Numbered from the stretch's first letter, positions 1 to 9,243 are shown. The stretch is DNA of 64,000 bases from Marimonas lutisalis (GCF_005434965.1 NZ_SKCI01000004.1:469152-533151); one strand, 5' to 3'. Numbers and translations are program-made. Notes: generated by a model not told the origin, from the letters alone.

Positions 1-368
1 CAGAACGGCAGGATCACCAGCATCATCAGGGTCGGGCGCCATTCTTCGCGCGCCTGGGCCATGCCATAGGCGATCGGATAGCCGACGATCAGCGTCAGCA
101 ATGTCGAAAATAGCGCGATCCAGACACTGGACAGGTAAGCCTTCCAATACAGGTCATCGGTCGTCAGGAACCAGAAGTTTTCAAGGTCAAGCTCGGCGAA
201 AAAGCCCTTCAGTCCTGCCCAACCTGCGCCCAGATCCAGTGTTGGCGTATAGGGCGGGATCGCAAGTGCCGTGTCCGAAAGCGAGATTTTCAGAACGATG
301 AAGAAAGGCACCAGAAACAGCGCCAGCAGCCAGAGGTACGGAACGGAGATGAGTAGCAGGCGCCGCAT
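1..368 (-). CDS. potH: Polyamine-type ABC transporter permease PotH-like (partial, N-terminus only)
   Basis: The first 122 residues of an inner-membrane permease are encoded; the 3' part lies beyond the left edge. The protein begins MRRLLLISVPYLWLLALFLV, an N-terminal membrane segment of about 20 residues. A periplasmic stretch follows, then a second membrane helix (about residues 77-100) ending in the GYPIAYGMA motif common to PotB/PotH permeases. Its ATG lies one base after the stop of the upstream ATPase gene, so the two are translationally coupled. Order on this strand is binding protein, ATPase, permease, matching E. coli potFGHI. The substrate is inferred to be putrescine or a related amine. 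Confidence 0.85.
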   Translation of the reverse strand, partial: MRRLLLISVPYLWLLALFLVPFFIVLKISLSDTALAIPPYTPTLDLGAGWAGLKGFFAELDLENFWFLTTDDLYWKAYLSSVWIALFSTLLTLIVGYPIAYGMAQAREEWRPTLMMLVILPF

Positions 369-369
369 C

Positions 370-1494
370 TCAGTTCTCCAGAACCACTGCGGCTGTGTCG
401 GTCCAGCTCAGCCAGACAGAGTCTTCCCAAGTCAGGTCGCGCTTGGCGATCCGGCGCGTATTTGCCGTTTGCGCCTTGATGATTTTGCCATTGTCCAGTC
501 GCACATAGTAGGTGGAAAGGTTTCCGAGATAGGCAATATCATCGATCACCCCCCTGACGGCATTGGCGGCATCCTGCGGCTCTTGCGACGAGATCGCGAT
601 TTTCTCCGGCCGAATAGCGAGATAGCATCGCCCTGACCCGCGCAAACCGTTTGCCGTTTTCGCGCGCAGTTTCGGTTGGCCCTCGGCAAAGGTTACCTCG
701 TATCCGTCGCCCGATTTTTCCGCGTGGCCCTCGATAATGTTCACGTCGCCGATGAAGTCCGCGACATAGACCGAGTTGGGATATTCGTAGATCCGGTCGG
801 GCGTATCCACCTGGATCAATCGTCCCTCGTCCATAACTGCAACACGGCTTGCCACGGTCATTGCCTCTTCCTGATCGTGGGTGACGATCACGAAGGTGGT
901 GCCGGTCTTTTCCTGGATATCCATCAGCTCGAACTGGGTATCCTGTCGCAGCTTCTTGTCCAGCGCACCCAGTGGTTCATCCAGAAGCAACAGTTTAGGC
1001 GCCTTTGCCAGGCTGCGCGCCAGTGCCACACGCTGCCGCTGGCCACCGGATATCTGGTGCGGTTTGCGCCGGGCGAACTTTTCAAGGCGTGTCAGCTTCA
1101 ACATCTCCGCGACACGCGCCTCGATCGCCTCTTTCGGCAACTTGTCCCGTTTGAGCCCGAAGGCAATATTGTCCCAGACGGTCAGATGCGGGAAAAGCGC
1201 GTAAGACTGGAACATCATGTTCACTGCGCGCTTGTTCGGCGGCACCGGCGCAATGTCCTGACCAGACAGCAGGATCGTGCCTGCGCTTGGCGGTTCAAAC
1301 CCCGCTAACATGCGCATCATCGTCGTCTTGCCACAGCCCGAAGGGCCCAAAAGCGCGAAGAACTCGCGCTCGTAGATTTCGAGGGACAAATCATCGATCG
1401 CGATGAAATCTCCAAACCGTTTCGTGACGTGGCGAAACTCGATAAGGGGTTTGGCTTCGGGATCATCCCACGGGGCAAACGCGGTTTGCGCCAT
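370..1494 (-). CDS. potG: Polyamine ABC transporter ATP-binding protein (PotG/PotA family)
   Basis: This is the ATPase subunit of an amine importer on the cytoplasmic face, 374 aa. Walker A is GPSGCGKT, the signature is ISGGQRQR, Walker B is LLLLDEPLGALDKK, and the H-loop follows in VIVTHDQEEA. The C-terminal ~110 residues form the TOBE-type regulatory domain usual in PotA/PotG. The start at 1494 is chosen because AGGAG sits 6 bases upstream of it; the ATG two codons earlier would leave no spacing. It lies between the binding-protein gene and the permease gene on the same strand. Confidence 0.9.
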   Translation of the reverse strand: MAQTAFAPWDDPEAKPLIEFRHVTKRFGDFIAIDDLSLEIYEREFFALLGPSGCGKTTMMRMLAGFEPPSAGTILLSGQDIAPVPPNKRAVNMMFQSYALFPHLTVWDNIAFGLKRDKLPKEAIEARVAEMLKLTRLEKFARRKPHQISGGQRQRVALARSLAKAPKLLLLDEPLGALDKKLRQDTQFELMDIQEKTGTTFVIVTHDQEEAMTVASRVAVMDEGRLIQVDTPDRIYEYPNSVYVADFIGDVNIIEGHAEKSGDGYEVTFAEGQPKLRAKTANGLRGSGRCYLAIRPEKIAISSQEPQDAANAVRGVIDDIAYLGNLSTYYVRLDNGKIIKAQTANTRRIAKRDLTWEDSVWLSWTDTAAVVLEN

Positions 1495-1515
1495 CCGCAT
1501 CTCCTAAAGGTAAAA

Positions 1516-1540
1516 GGCCCACACCTGTGGGGTGTGGGCC
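1516..1540 (-). terminator. Hairpin plus T-run between binding-protein and ATPase genes
   Basis: A perfect 10-bp stem (ggcccacacc / ggtgtgggcc) with a 5-base loop lies between the potF-like stop and the potG-like start. On the minus strand it is followed by TTTT. In binding-protein-dependent operons such a partial terminator often lowers expression of the membrane components relative to the binding protein. That role is inferred. Confidence 0.7.
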
Positions 1541-1551
1541 AGTTGGATGGA

Positions 1552-2637
1552 TCAGGTACCGGACTTGATCTTGGTCCAGAGCCGGGTGACGACCCGTTGA
1601 ACCTTGGCCGGATAGGGCGTGGTGGTGAACGTGTTCGCCATCGACGCCTCGTCCGGATAGATCGCCGGATCGCCGATCACGTCTTCCTCCAGGAATTCCT
1701 GCGACGCCTTGTTGCCGTTGGCGTAGTAGACGTAGTTCGACGCGGCCGCCATGTTGTTCGCGTCCATGATGAAGTTCAGGAACTTGTGCGCGCCGTCGGG
1801 GTTCGGGGCGTCTGCCGGAATGGCCATCTGGTCAAACCACATCTGTGCACCTTCCTTGGGGGCGAAATAGGCGATCTCGACACCGTTGCCCGCTTCGTCG
1901 GCGCGATCACGCGCCTGAAGAATATCCCCCGACCAGCCAACGGCGACACAGATGTCGCCATTGGCCAGCGCATTGATGTATTCCGAGCTGTGGAACTTCT
2001 GGATATGCGGGCGTACGGGCATGAAAACGCCTTCGGCCTTGGCGATCACGTCCGGGTCATGGCTGTCCGGGTTTTCACCGATATAGTTTAGCGCTGCCGG
2101 GATCATCTCGGCTGGTGCGTCCAGGAAATGCACGCCGCAGCCGGCAAGCTTTTCCATGTTGGCCGGGTCGAATACCAGGCTCCAGCTGTTCATGGGTGCA
2201 TCTTCGCCAAGCGCTTCCTTCACCTTGCCGACATTCACCCCGATGCCCGTTGTGCCCCACATGTAGTTGATCGAATACTCGTTTCCGGGATCATAGGCTG
2301 CGGTTCGTTCCGAGATCACGTCCCACATGTTCGCCAGATTGGGCAGTTTCGACTTGTCGAGCTTCTGGAAGGCACCTGCGGTGATCTGGCGCTGAAGGAA
2401 TGTGCCCGACGGCACAACGACATCATAGCCCGATCCGCCCGCGAGCATCTTGGTTTCAAGAACCTCGTTGCTGTCGAACACGTCGTAAATCAGGTCGAGG
2501 CCGGTTTCTTCCTCGAACTTGGTCAGTAGCTCTTCATCGATGTAGTCCGACCAGTTGTAGACCCGGACCTCCTCCGCGTAAGCGGCACCCGCGAAAAGTG
2601 CTACAGACGCAACCGCGGTCAGCATTCGTTTCTTCAT
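1552..2637 (-). CDS. potF: Polyamine ABC transporter periplasmic substrate-binding protein (PotF/PotD family)
   Basis: A secreted binding protein of 361 aa that would deliver putrescine or a similar amine to the downstream ATPase/permease. It has a Sec signal peptide (MKKRMLTAVASVALFAGAAYA, cut before EEVRVYNWSDYI). The mature N-terminus RVYNWSDYIDEELLTKFEEETG is the classic PotD/PotF start, and SGYDVVVPSGTFLQRQ is the usual second-strand region. The start at 2637 is fixed by a GGGAGA ribosome site and by the signal peptide; a longer in-frame extension lacks both. Divergent from the GntR regulator gene, which may control it. Confidence 0.9.
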   Translation of the reverse strand: MKKRMLTAVASVALFAGAAYAEEVRVYNWSDYIDEELLTKFEEETGLDLIYDVFDSNEVLETKMLAGGSGYDVVVPSGTFLQRQITAGAFQKLDKSKLPNLANMWDVISERTAAYDPGNEYSINYMWGTTGIGVNVGKVKEALGEDAPMNSWSLVFDPANMEKLAGCGVHFLDAPAEMIPAALNYIGENPDSHDPDVIAKAEGVFMPVRPHIQKFHSSEYINALANGDICVAVGWSGDILQARDRADEAGNGVEIAYFAPKEGAQMWFDQMAIPADAPNPDGAHKFLNFIMDANNMAAASNYVYYANGNKASQEFLEEDVIGDPAIYPDEASMANTFTTTPYPAKVQRVVTRLWTKIKSGT

Positions 2638-2780
2638 ATCAGTCTCCCTATTGAGTGGGTTTGTTCGCCCCATTGCATGAGATTTGATCAATTTTTGGCA
2701 CGTCATGCAACATGGCTTTTTTCGTCCCCTACCTGTAAGCTTGGAAAATTCCAGCATGAGACGAAAGCGGGTTAGGCGAA
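2638..2780. promoter_or_regulatory. Divergent promoter region, possible GntR operator
   Basis: The 143-bp gap between the divergent potF-like and GntR genes must hold promoters for both. It contains the palindrome ttgatcaa (2694-2701). A similar atttgatca word occurs at 3509-3517 in the gap before the aminotransferase gene. A shared palindromic word on both sides of a regulator gene is the pattern expected of its operator, but the word is short and the assignment is speculative. Confidence 0.35.
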
Positions 2781-3482
2781 ATGAACAACAATGCGGCAAA
2801 CTGGGCTGTGAATAAGCTATCCACGGATGGCCCCACTCCTGCGCTGCCCGTGCATGAACTCGTCTATCGGCAACTTCGCGCGCATATACTGTTCGGAGAA
2901 CTCGCCCCGGGTCAGCCCGTCACGATCCAGGGGCTGACCGAAATGATGGGCGCGGGAATGACCCCGGTGCGAGAGGCGATACGCCGGCTCGTCGCCGAAG
3001 GCGCGCTGGAAGCAAGTGGCAACCGTCGGGTCGGCGTGCCTATGCTGAGCCCCGGCAATGTCGACGAATTAATCCATGCCAGACAGGCAATTGAGACTGA
3101 ACTGGCCCTGCGTGCGGCCACACGGGCGACACCCGAGAACATCGCCGGGCTGGCCGCGATTGACGCCCGGCTGGACGCTGCAATTACAAGCGGAAACGTC
3201 CGGGCCTATCTCGAGGAGAACTACCTGTTTCATGCTTCGCTTTACGCGATCGCCGACGCGCCGATCCTGTCAGCGATCGCAGATGGCCTATGGCTGCGTT
3301 TCGGGCCGTCCCTGCGCATGGTGTGCGGCAGGATCGGCACGCAGAACTTGCCCGATCAGCACAAGGAAGCCATCGAAGCGATGCGCGCAGGCGACGCAGA
3401 AGCCGCGGCCAGCGCCATGCGCGATGATGTCATTCAAGGCATGGAGCAGGTTCGGCAGGCCCTCTCCGAATCGATTGTCTGA
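2781..3482 (+). CDS. GntR-family transcriptional regulator, FCD (FadR-like) subfamily
   Basis: A DNA-binding regulator of 233 aa. The N-terminal winged helix covers about residues 25-90 (VYRQLRAHILFGELAPGQPV, then TPVREAIRRLVAEGALE, the typical GntR recognition helix). The C-terminal all-helical FCD ligand domain covers about 95-225, with conserved acidic and histidine residues (ARQAIETELALRAA and LFHASLYAIA). FCD regulators usually bind small carboxylates or amines from the pathway they control. Between the divergent potF-like operon and the aminotransferase/ligase genes, it most likely controls amine uptake and breakdown. Confidence 0.88.
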   Translation: MNNNAANWAVNKLSTDGPTPALPVHELVYRQLRAHILFGELAPGQPVTIQGLTEMMGAGMTPVREAIRRLVAEGALEASGNRRVGVPMLSPGNVDELIHARQAIETELALRAATRATPENIAGLAAIDARLDAAITSGNVRAYLEENYLFHASLYAIADAPILSAIADGLWLRFGPSLRMVCGRIGTQNLPDQHKEAIEAMRAGDAEAAASAMRDDVIQGMEQVRQALSESIV

Positions 3483-3585
3483 ACCGACGATTCGATTGAC
3501 ACCCCATAATTTGATCATATTCTGATCGTGACTAATCCACGGCTTAGACCGTGGTTCCCAAATGCTCGACCGCAAGAGATTCCCG

Positions 3586-4983
3586 ATGCCACAGATCACC
3601 AACCATATGCCGACCGCCGAACTGCAGGCACTTGATGCCGCTTACCATATGCACCCGTTCTCAACCGGCGATCAGCTGGCCCAAAAAGGCGCGCGCGTGA
3701 TCACCCGGGCAAACGGCGTCACGCTGACGGATAGCGACGGCAACCAGATTCTGGATGCAATGGCAGGGCTGTGGTGCGTGAACATCGGTTACGGCCGCGA
3801 GGAACTGGCCGAGGTGGCGGCCCGCCAGATGCGCGAACTTCCCTACTACAACACGTTCTTCCAAACCACGCACGTGCCCGCCATTGCATTGTCCAGGCGT
3901 CTCGCGGAACTGGCCCCGGGCGATCTGAACCACGTGTTCTATGCCGGGTCGGGATCTGAGGCCAACGATACCAACATTCGTATGGTCCGCACCTACTGGG
4001 CGCAAAAAGGAAAACCGGAAAAACATATCATCATCAGCCGCAAGAACGCCTATCACGGATCAACGATGGGCGGCGCGTCACTGGGCGGGATGACGCCCAT
4101 GCATGAACAGGGAGGCCTGCCGATTCCCGGCATCCATCACATCGATCAGCCTCACTGGTGGGCAGAAGGTGGCGACATGAGCCCGGAGGAGTTCGGCCTT
4201 CAACGTGCGCAGGCGCTGGAGAAGGCGATCCTCGAACTCGGGGAAGACAAGGTTGCCGCATTCATTGCCGAACCCGTTCAGGGCGCGGGCGGCGTGATTG
4301 TGCCCCCCGAGACCTACTGGCCCGAGATCCAGCGCATTTGCGACAAGTACGAAATCCTGCTGATCGCGGACGAAGTGATCTGCGGTTTCGGAAGAACCGG
4401 ACAGTGGTTCGGAAGCCAGACCATGGGCATCCGTCCACATATCATGACGATCGCCAAGGGGCTCAGCTCGGGTTACGCGCCGATTGGTGGGTCGATCGTC
4501 TGCGACGAGGTCGCCGAAGTGATCAATGCCTGCGAGTTCAACCACGGCTATACCTATTCGGGCCACCCTGTTGCCGCTGCGGTCGCTTTGGAAAACCTGC
4601 GCATCCTCGACGAGGAAAAAATTGTCGAGACCTGCGGCGCGGAAACTGCGCCTTACCTCAAGCAGAAGTGGGAAACGCTGGCTGATCATCCGCTGGTTGG
4701 AGAGGCCCGCATCGTTGGCATGATGGGTTCGATCGCCCTGACGCCGGATAAGGCTTCGCGCGCCAAGTTTGCAGCCGATCCCGGGACCGTCGGCTTCGTC
4801 TGCCGCGAACGCTGTTTCGCCAACAATCTGGTCATGCGCCATGTCGGCGATCGAATGATCATTTCGCCGCCGCTCGTCATCTCGAAAGACGAGATCGACA
4901 TTCTGATCGAACGCGCCTGGAAATCGCTGGATGAATGCCATGCGAAGATCAAGGAAGATGGCCTTATGGTCGCCGCGAGTTAA
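3586..4983 (+). CDS. Class III PLP-dependent aminotransferase (omega-amino acid / putrescine type)
   Basis: A cytosolic transaminase of 465 aa, fold type I, class III. GSGSEAND binds the PLP phosphate, the aspartate of IADEVICGFGRTG contacts the pyridine nitrogen, and the lysine of IAKGLSSGYAPIG forms the Schiff base. The active-site entrance motif LWCVNIGYG resembles pyruvate-dependent omega-aminotransferases such as SpuC. The start at 3586 (MPQITNHMPT) is preferred because a purine-rich AAGAGA precedes it; an ATG eight codons earlier has no ribosome site. With a polyamine importer and an acyl-CoA ligase nearby, a terminal amine of an imported compound is the likely substrate. The exact substrate cannot be read from sequence. 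Confidence 0.85.
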   Translation: MPQITNHMPTAELQALDAAYHMHPFSTGDQLAQKGARVITRANGVTLTDSDGNQILDAMAGLWCVNIGYGREELAEVAARQMRELPYYNTFFQTTHVPAIALSRRLAELAPGDLNHVFYAGSGSEANDTNIRMVRTYWAQKGKPEKHIIISRKNAYHGSTMGGASLGGMTPMHEQGGLPIPGIHHIDQPHWWAEGGDMSPEEFGLQRAQALEKAILELGEDKVAAFIAEPVQGAGGVIVPPETYWPEIQRICDKYEILLIADEVICGFGRTGQWFGSQTMGIRPHIMTIAKGLSSGYAPIGGSIVCDEVAEVINACEFNHGYTYSGHPVAAAVALENLRILDEEKIVETCGAETAPYLKQKWETLADHPLVGEARIVGMMGSIALTPDKASRAKFAADPGTVGFVCRERCFANNLVMRHVGDRMIISPPLVISKDEIDILIERAWKSLDECHAKIKEDGLMVAAS

Positions 4984-5069
4984 TCCTCCGGGCACTGCAA
5001 CGCAACGTTCGTCTTGATATCTCAACGCGCCGAAATGACGATCTGGCCCTACAGGATGGAGGGCTGGGC

Positions 5070-6626
5070 GTGATCGAATTTCAACCGGGCAAACCGGAAA
5101 CCGAACCCGCGAAAACCGTAGTCGACATGATCCGCGGTGCGGCAAAGCGAAACGCGGATCGCGAAGCGCTGGTCGAAGGCAAAACGCGGCTCACGTGGCG
5201 GATGCTGGACCAACGGATCAACCAGGTTGCCAATGCCCTTATCGCCCTGGGGATCGAGAGGTGCGATCGCGTCGCCGTTCTGTCGGAAAACAGCGCCGAC
5301 TACGCAGAGATTTTCCTGGGGGCGACACGGGCGGGCGCGTGCCTTGTGCCCCTTTCCACCATGGCTTCGTCAGATGCGCTTGGAAAGATGGTCGCGGATT
5401 GTCAGCCGAAGGTGCTTTTTCTCTCAGAACAATATCGCACATTGGCGGCGCCCTTCCTACCGGACCTGGAACTGGAAAAAATCGCCATCGATTTTGCACA
5501 GGAAGGTTGGCGAGACTACACGGTCATGCGCGATTCAGCGGATATCCGGGACCCGATGATCCCGATCGGGATGCAGGATGCTTTCAACCTGATCTATTCA
5601 TCCGGCACCACCGGAACGCCCAAGGGCATCCTGCACAATCACTATATGCGGGCCGTGCAGATGGAGCGGATCGAACCATTGGGATATCTGAACGACGCCA
5701 GGACGCTGCTTTCCACGCCTCTCTATTCAAACACGACAATCGTGTCATTCCTGCCGACAATGGCCGGAGGCTCCTGCGTGCACTTGATGCGCAAGTTTGA
5801 CGTGCGCCGCTATCTGGAAATCGTTGAAGCCGAAAGCATCACGCATACGATGCTGGTCCCGGTTCAGTACAAGCGGATCATGGAGCACCCCGATTTCGGC
5901 AATTTCGATCTGTCGTCGATGAAGGCGAAATTCTCGACATCCGCGCCGTTGCGTGAAGATATCAAGCGCGATGTTCTGGCCCGCTTCCCGGGTGGGCTGA
6001 CCGAATACTATGGCCTGACAGAAGGAGGCGGCGTGACCGTCTTGGCCGCACATGAATTTCCTGACAAGCTGCACACAGTCGGTAAGCCGGCACCGGGTGT
6101 CGAAATCCGGTTGATCGACGAAAACGGCACCGAAGTTCCGCCGGGCCAGATCGGGGAGATTTGCGGGCGGTCGGGAGCCATGATGTCGGGCTATTTCGGA
6201 CGTGATGATCTGACCCGCGAAACACTTTGGACAGATGAAACGGGTCGCGTGTTTTTCCGGTCTGGTGACATGGGCAGTTTCGACGAAGACGGGTTTCTGG
6301 TGCTGAGCGACCGGAAGAAGGACATGATCATCTCGGGCGGTCTGAATATCTATGCCAATGATCTTGAGCTTGTCCTTCTCGCTGATCCGGACGTAACCGA
6401 TGCCGCCGTGGTTGGCGTTCCTTCTGATGAATGGGGAGAAACACCGCTGGGCTTCGTCGTCCTGCGCCAAGGTGCGACGTGCGGCGCGGCGGATGTTCTG
6501 ACCAAGGCCAACGAGAAGCTGGGCAAGAGCCAGCGCCTTTCGAATGTCGTCATCCGGGACAGTTTGCCTCGTAGCGAGATCGGAAAGATCCTGAAACGCG
6601 ATCTGCGCCGGGATTACCTGTCCTAA
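5070..6626 (+). CDS. AMP-dependent acyl-CoA synthetase/ligase
   Basis: A class I adenylate-forming enzyme of 518 aa, activating a carboxylic acid to its CoA ester through an acyl-AMP. Visible motifs are the P-loop IYSSGTTGTPKGI (A3), the acyl-AMP motif YYGLTEGGG (A5), FRSGDMGSFDEDGF (A7) and the hinge DRKKDMIISGGLNIY (A8). The catalytic lysine near the C-terminus is in RSEIGKILKRDLR (A10). A GTG start at 5070 is chosen because GGAGGG lies 6 bases upstream and the family alignment begins there. It probably activates the acid left after transamination by the preceding gene. Its stop overlaps the stop of the convergent M20 gene. Confidence 0.85.
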   Translation: MIEFQPGKPETEPAKTVVDMIRGAAKRNADREALVEGKTRLTWRMLDQRINQVANALIALGIERCDRVAVLSENSADYAEIFLGATRAGACLVPLSTMASSDALGKMVADCQPKVLFLSEQYRTLAAPFLPDLELEKIAIDFAQEGWRDYTVMRDSADIRDPMIPIGMQDAFNLIYSSGTTGTPKGILHNHYMRAVQMERIEPLGYLNDARTLLSTPLYSNTTIVSFLPTMAGGSCVHLMRKFDVRRYLEIVEAESITHTMLVPVQYKRIMEHPDFGNFDLSSMKAKFSTSAPLREDIKRDVLARFPGGLTEYYGLTEGGGVTVLAAHEFPDKLHTVGKPAPGVEIRLIDENGTEVPPGQIGEICGRSGAMMSGYFGRDDLTRETLWTDETGRVFFRSGDMGSFDEDGFLVLSDRKKDMIISGGLNIYANDLELVLLADPDVTDAAVVGVPSDEWGETPLGFVVLRQGATCGAADVLTKANEKLGKSQRLSNVVIRDSLPRSEIGKILKRDLRRDYLS

Positions 6627-7783
6627 GCCGCGATCTTGCTACCCAACCCCCTGAGCATATCGAGACAAGCCGAAAGCTGATCCAGCGCGATGAATTCGTC
6701 AGGCTTGTGCGCCTGCTCGATCGAGCCGGGCCCGCAGACGACCGCGGACATTCCGATCGACTGGAAAAGGCCCGCCTCGGTCCCGAAGGCAACGACGTCT
6801 GCGCCATTGTCGCCCGTCAAGCCGGCCACCAGGTCGCGTGCCTCGTTGTCAGTCATTGGCTCAAGCCCCGCGACCTCGCCGATCACCTCGGTTTCGATCG
6901 CGGCATCCGGATGCACGGCTCGCATTGCCGGAAGAAGGACATCATCCGCATAGCGGGCGATCTCGGATTTCACATAGTCGAAATCGGTGGACTGAACCGG
7001 GCGGAACTCCCACTCCACCTCGGCCTTGCCGACGATTACGTTATGGGCCACGCCGCCACCAACACGTCCGATATTTACCGTTGTCCATGGGGGATCGAAA
7101 CGCCCGCCTTTCGGTGCGCGGGTCTTCAATTCTTCACGCAACTCCAACAGGCGTGACACGTAGCGCACGGCGTACTCCGCAGCGTTTACCCCGCGGTCGG
7201 GGGCCGATCCATGCCCTTCGAGCCCCGTAAAGCGCGTGGTGTACTCACAGCAACCTTTGTGGCCTTCGATGATCTTCATCATCGTCGGCTCACCAATGAT
7301 CGCCATTGCAGGCCTGATCCCGCTTGCCTGCAATTGCGGAACAAGTGCCTGCGCCCCCAAACATCCGACCTCTTCGTCATGGGTGAACGCGAAGTGCAAT
7401 GGGCGCGCCAGTTCACGCTCGGCAAAGGTCGGGGCCATGGCCAGCGTGGCGGCGATGAATCCCTTCATGTCACAGGCTCCGCGTCCGTAAAACCGGTCGT
7501 TGGCTTCATACAGCTGGAACGGATCGCTGCGCCAATCCTGGTCCGCCACCGGGACGACATCGGAATGACCGGAAAGCACAATGCCGCCATCGCGTTCCGG
7601 CCCGATGGTCGCGAACAGGTTTGCCTTGGTCCCCGTTTCATCTGCATAGATGTCAACCTTGGCCCCCAGATCATGCAGCAACGCGCCCATGTGCTGGATC
7701 ATGTCCAGGTTGCTGTCCGAAGAAACTGTCGGAAAGGCGATGAGATCGCGCAGGATTTCTATGGTGCGGGCCAGATCGGTCAT
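6623..7783 (-). CDS. argE: ArgE/DapE-type M20 deacylase (acetylornithine deacetylase family)
   Basis: A cytosolic metal-dependent amidohydrolase of 386 aa that removes an acyl group from an N-acyl amino acid. The metal ligands are visible in VLSGHSDVVPV (His, with catalytic Asp two residues on), GRGACDMKGF (bridging Asp), THDEEVGCLGA (catalytic Glu and ligand Glu) and the C-terminal AHKPDEFI (His). The length and GRGACDMKG motif match the ArgE branch. The start at 7783 overlaps the stop of the DoeA-like gene by ATGA, so the two are coupled. That context points to an N-acetyl-diamino acid from an amine or ectoine-like pathway rather than to arginine synthesis. The substrate is inferred. Confidence 0.82.
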   Translation of the reverse strand: MTDLARTIEILRDLIAFPTVSSDSNLDMIQHMGALLHDLGAKVDIYADETGTKANLFATIGPERDGGIVLSGHSDVVPVADQDWRSDPFQLYEANDRFYGRGACDMKGFIAATLAMAPTFAERELARPLHFAFTHDEEVGCLGAQALVPQLQASGIRPAMAIIGEPTMMKIIEGHKGCCEYTTRFTGLEGHGSAPDRGVNAAEYAVRYVSRLLELREELKTRAPKGGRFDPPWTTVNIGRVGGGVAHNVIVGKAEVEWEFRPVQSTDFDYVKSEIARYADDVLLPAMRAVHPDAAIETEVIGEVAGLEPMTDNEARDLVAGLTGDNGADVVAFGTEAGLFQSIGMSAVVCGPGSIEQAHKPDEFIALDQLSACLDMLRGLGSKIAA

Positions 7784-8964
7784 GATTTCACGAACAGCTT
7801 TCGCGGACGGTTGCAGAAGGGCTCGGCGGCGCCTTCTTCGCGTATCAGGATCGGCTCGGTGATTTCCAGCCCCCATTCAGGCGCCCAGATGCCAGGCATG
7901 AAATGAAAAGTCATGCCCTGTTCAAGGATCGTATCGTCCTCGGATCTGAGCGAGATCGTCCGCTCGCCCCAATCAGGCGGATAGGACAGGCCGATCGGAT
8001 AGCCACAACGCGCACCGCGTTCGATGCCGGCCCTCTCCAACGGGGCGGCCAGCGCATTGGCAATATCGCGGGCGCGGTTTCCGGGCCGCGCCGCTTCCAG
8101 CCCGGCCTCGAGTCCTTCCACCAGCGCGGCCTCGGCACGCGTCATCTCCTCTGGCGGTGTTCCCAGAAAGACGGTCCGGCAAAATGGGGTGTGATAGCGG
8201 CGATAGACCCCGGCGAGTTCGAAAAAGGTGCATTCGCCCTTTTTCAGGTGTTCGCCATCCCACGTCAGGTGCGGCGCCGAGGCGTCGGCCCCCGACGGAC
8301 ACATCGGCACGATGGCCGGATAATCGCCCCAGTCGTCATCAACGCCCAGCAATGCGTCCCGGTAAATCTCGGCAACCAGTTCGTTCTTGCGCAATCCGGG
8401 TTCGGCCCGGTCGATCGCGCCGTCGACCATTTTCTCGGCAATTCGCGCAGCGCGGCGCATCAATGCGATCTCTTCATCCGATTTGACCGCGCGCTGCCAG
8501 TTCACCAGCGCAGTCGCATCGACGATTTCGGCGTTCGGCAGAGATGCGCACATCGTTGTGTAGGCCTTGGCCGAGAAGTAATAGTTTTCCATCTCGACAC
8601 CGATGCGCGCCTTTTCAAATCCCAGCTCTGCCAAAAGCGCCGAAAGGTGCTGCATCGGGTGGCGGGTTGTCGATTGCACGAACTCGTCACCGTAGGGGCG
8701 CAGGCAATCTTCGCTCAACCAGGCAGTGCGGCGCGCGCCGTTCGCGTCCATGTTCCTGCCCCACCAGATCGGGTCGCCCTCAAGCCTCAGGACAACTCCC
8801 TGGTGAACGTAAAATGACCAGCCGTCATACCCCGTCAGCCAGGCCATGTTCGACGGATCCTCGACGAACAGCACATCAAGTCCCCTTTCGGCCATTGCCG
8901 CGCGTGTCTTGGCGAGGCGCCGATCATATTCGGCAGTGCTGAACGCCACTTTGTTTCTTGCCAT
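7780..8964 (-). CDS. M24-fold hydrolase, DoeA/EutD-like (ectoine hydrolase type)
   Basis: A 394-aa pita-bread-fold protein with a creatinase-type N-terminal domain (about 1-165) and an M24 catalytic domain (about 170-390). SNMAWLTGYDGWSFYVHQ, ENYYFSAKAY and GYPIGLSYPPDWGE match what I remember of ectoine hydrolase DoeA. Most M24 metal ligands are replaced: FELAG for the first Asp, TPFCRT for the second, GYPIG for the His and FMPG for a Glu. The enzyme is therefore probably metal-independent, as creatinase is. DoeA opens the ectoine ring to N-acetyl-diaminobutyrate, and the coupled M20 deacylase could act next. Alternatively it opens another cyclic amidine or amide. Confidence 0.75.
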   Translation of the reverse strand: MARNKVAFSTAEYDRRLAKTRAAMAERGLDVLFVEDPSNMAWLTGYDGWSFYVHQGVVLRLEGDPIWWGRNMDANGARRTAWLSEDCLRPYGDEFVQSTTRHPMQHLSALLAELGFEKARIGVEMENYYFSAKAYTTMCASLPNAEIVDATALVNWQRAVKSDEEIALMRRAARIAEKMVDGAIDRAEPGLRKNELVAEIYRDALLGVDDDWGDYPAIVPMCPSGADASAPHLTWDGEHLKKGECTFFELAGVYRRYHTPFCRTVFLGTPPEEMTRAEAALVEGLEAGLEAARPGNRARDIANALAAPLERAGIERGARCGYPIGLSYPPDWGERTISLRSEDDTILEQGMTFHFMPGIWAPEWGLEITEPILIREEGAAEPFCNRPRKLFVKS

Positions 8965-9243
8965 CTCGTTTCACTCCCGGAATACGCCTTTACAGTTAGA
9001 CCCTTCATAGAGACCGGTCCGGTGCCGTTTGCGACGTCGTGAACGATTTCGGCGACCCGGACCACGAAATCGCGAGGAATACACGCGTTTCGCTGCAATA
9101 TAGCGCAGAGCACTGCCCCATTTTTTATCTTTTGGCGCAAATTGCCTCGAAATGCCGCAAACCAGTTGCAACCCGCGGCAACACGCGTTTTACATACGAG
9201 TCGACATTCGGCACAGACCGAAAAGTAAAACAGGGAGCCAAAA

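Noticed and set aside
4078..5145. A 355-codon minus-strand frame opposite the aminotransferase gene
   Set aside because: No motifs and fully antisense to a gene with all class III aminotransferase motifs.
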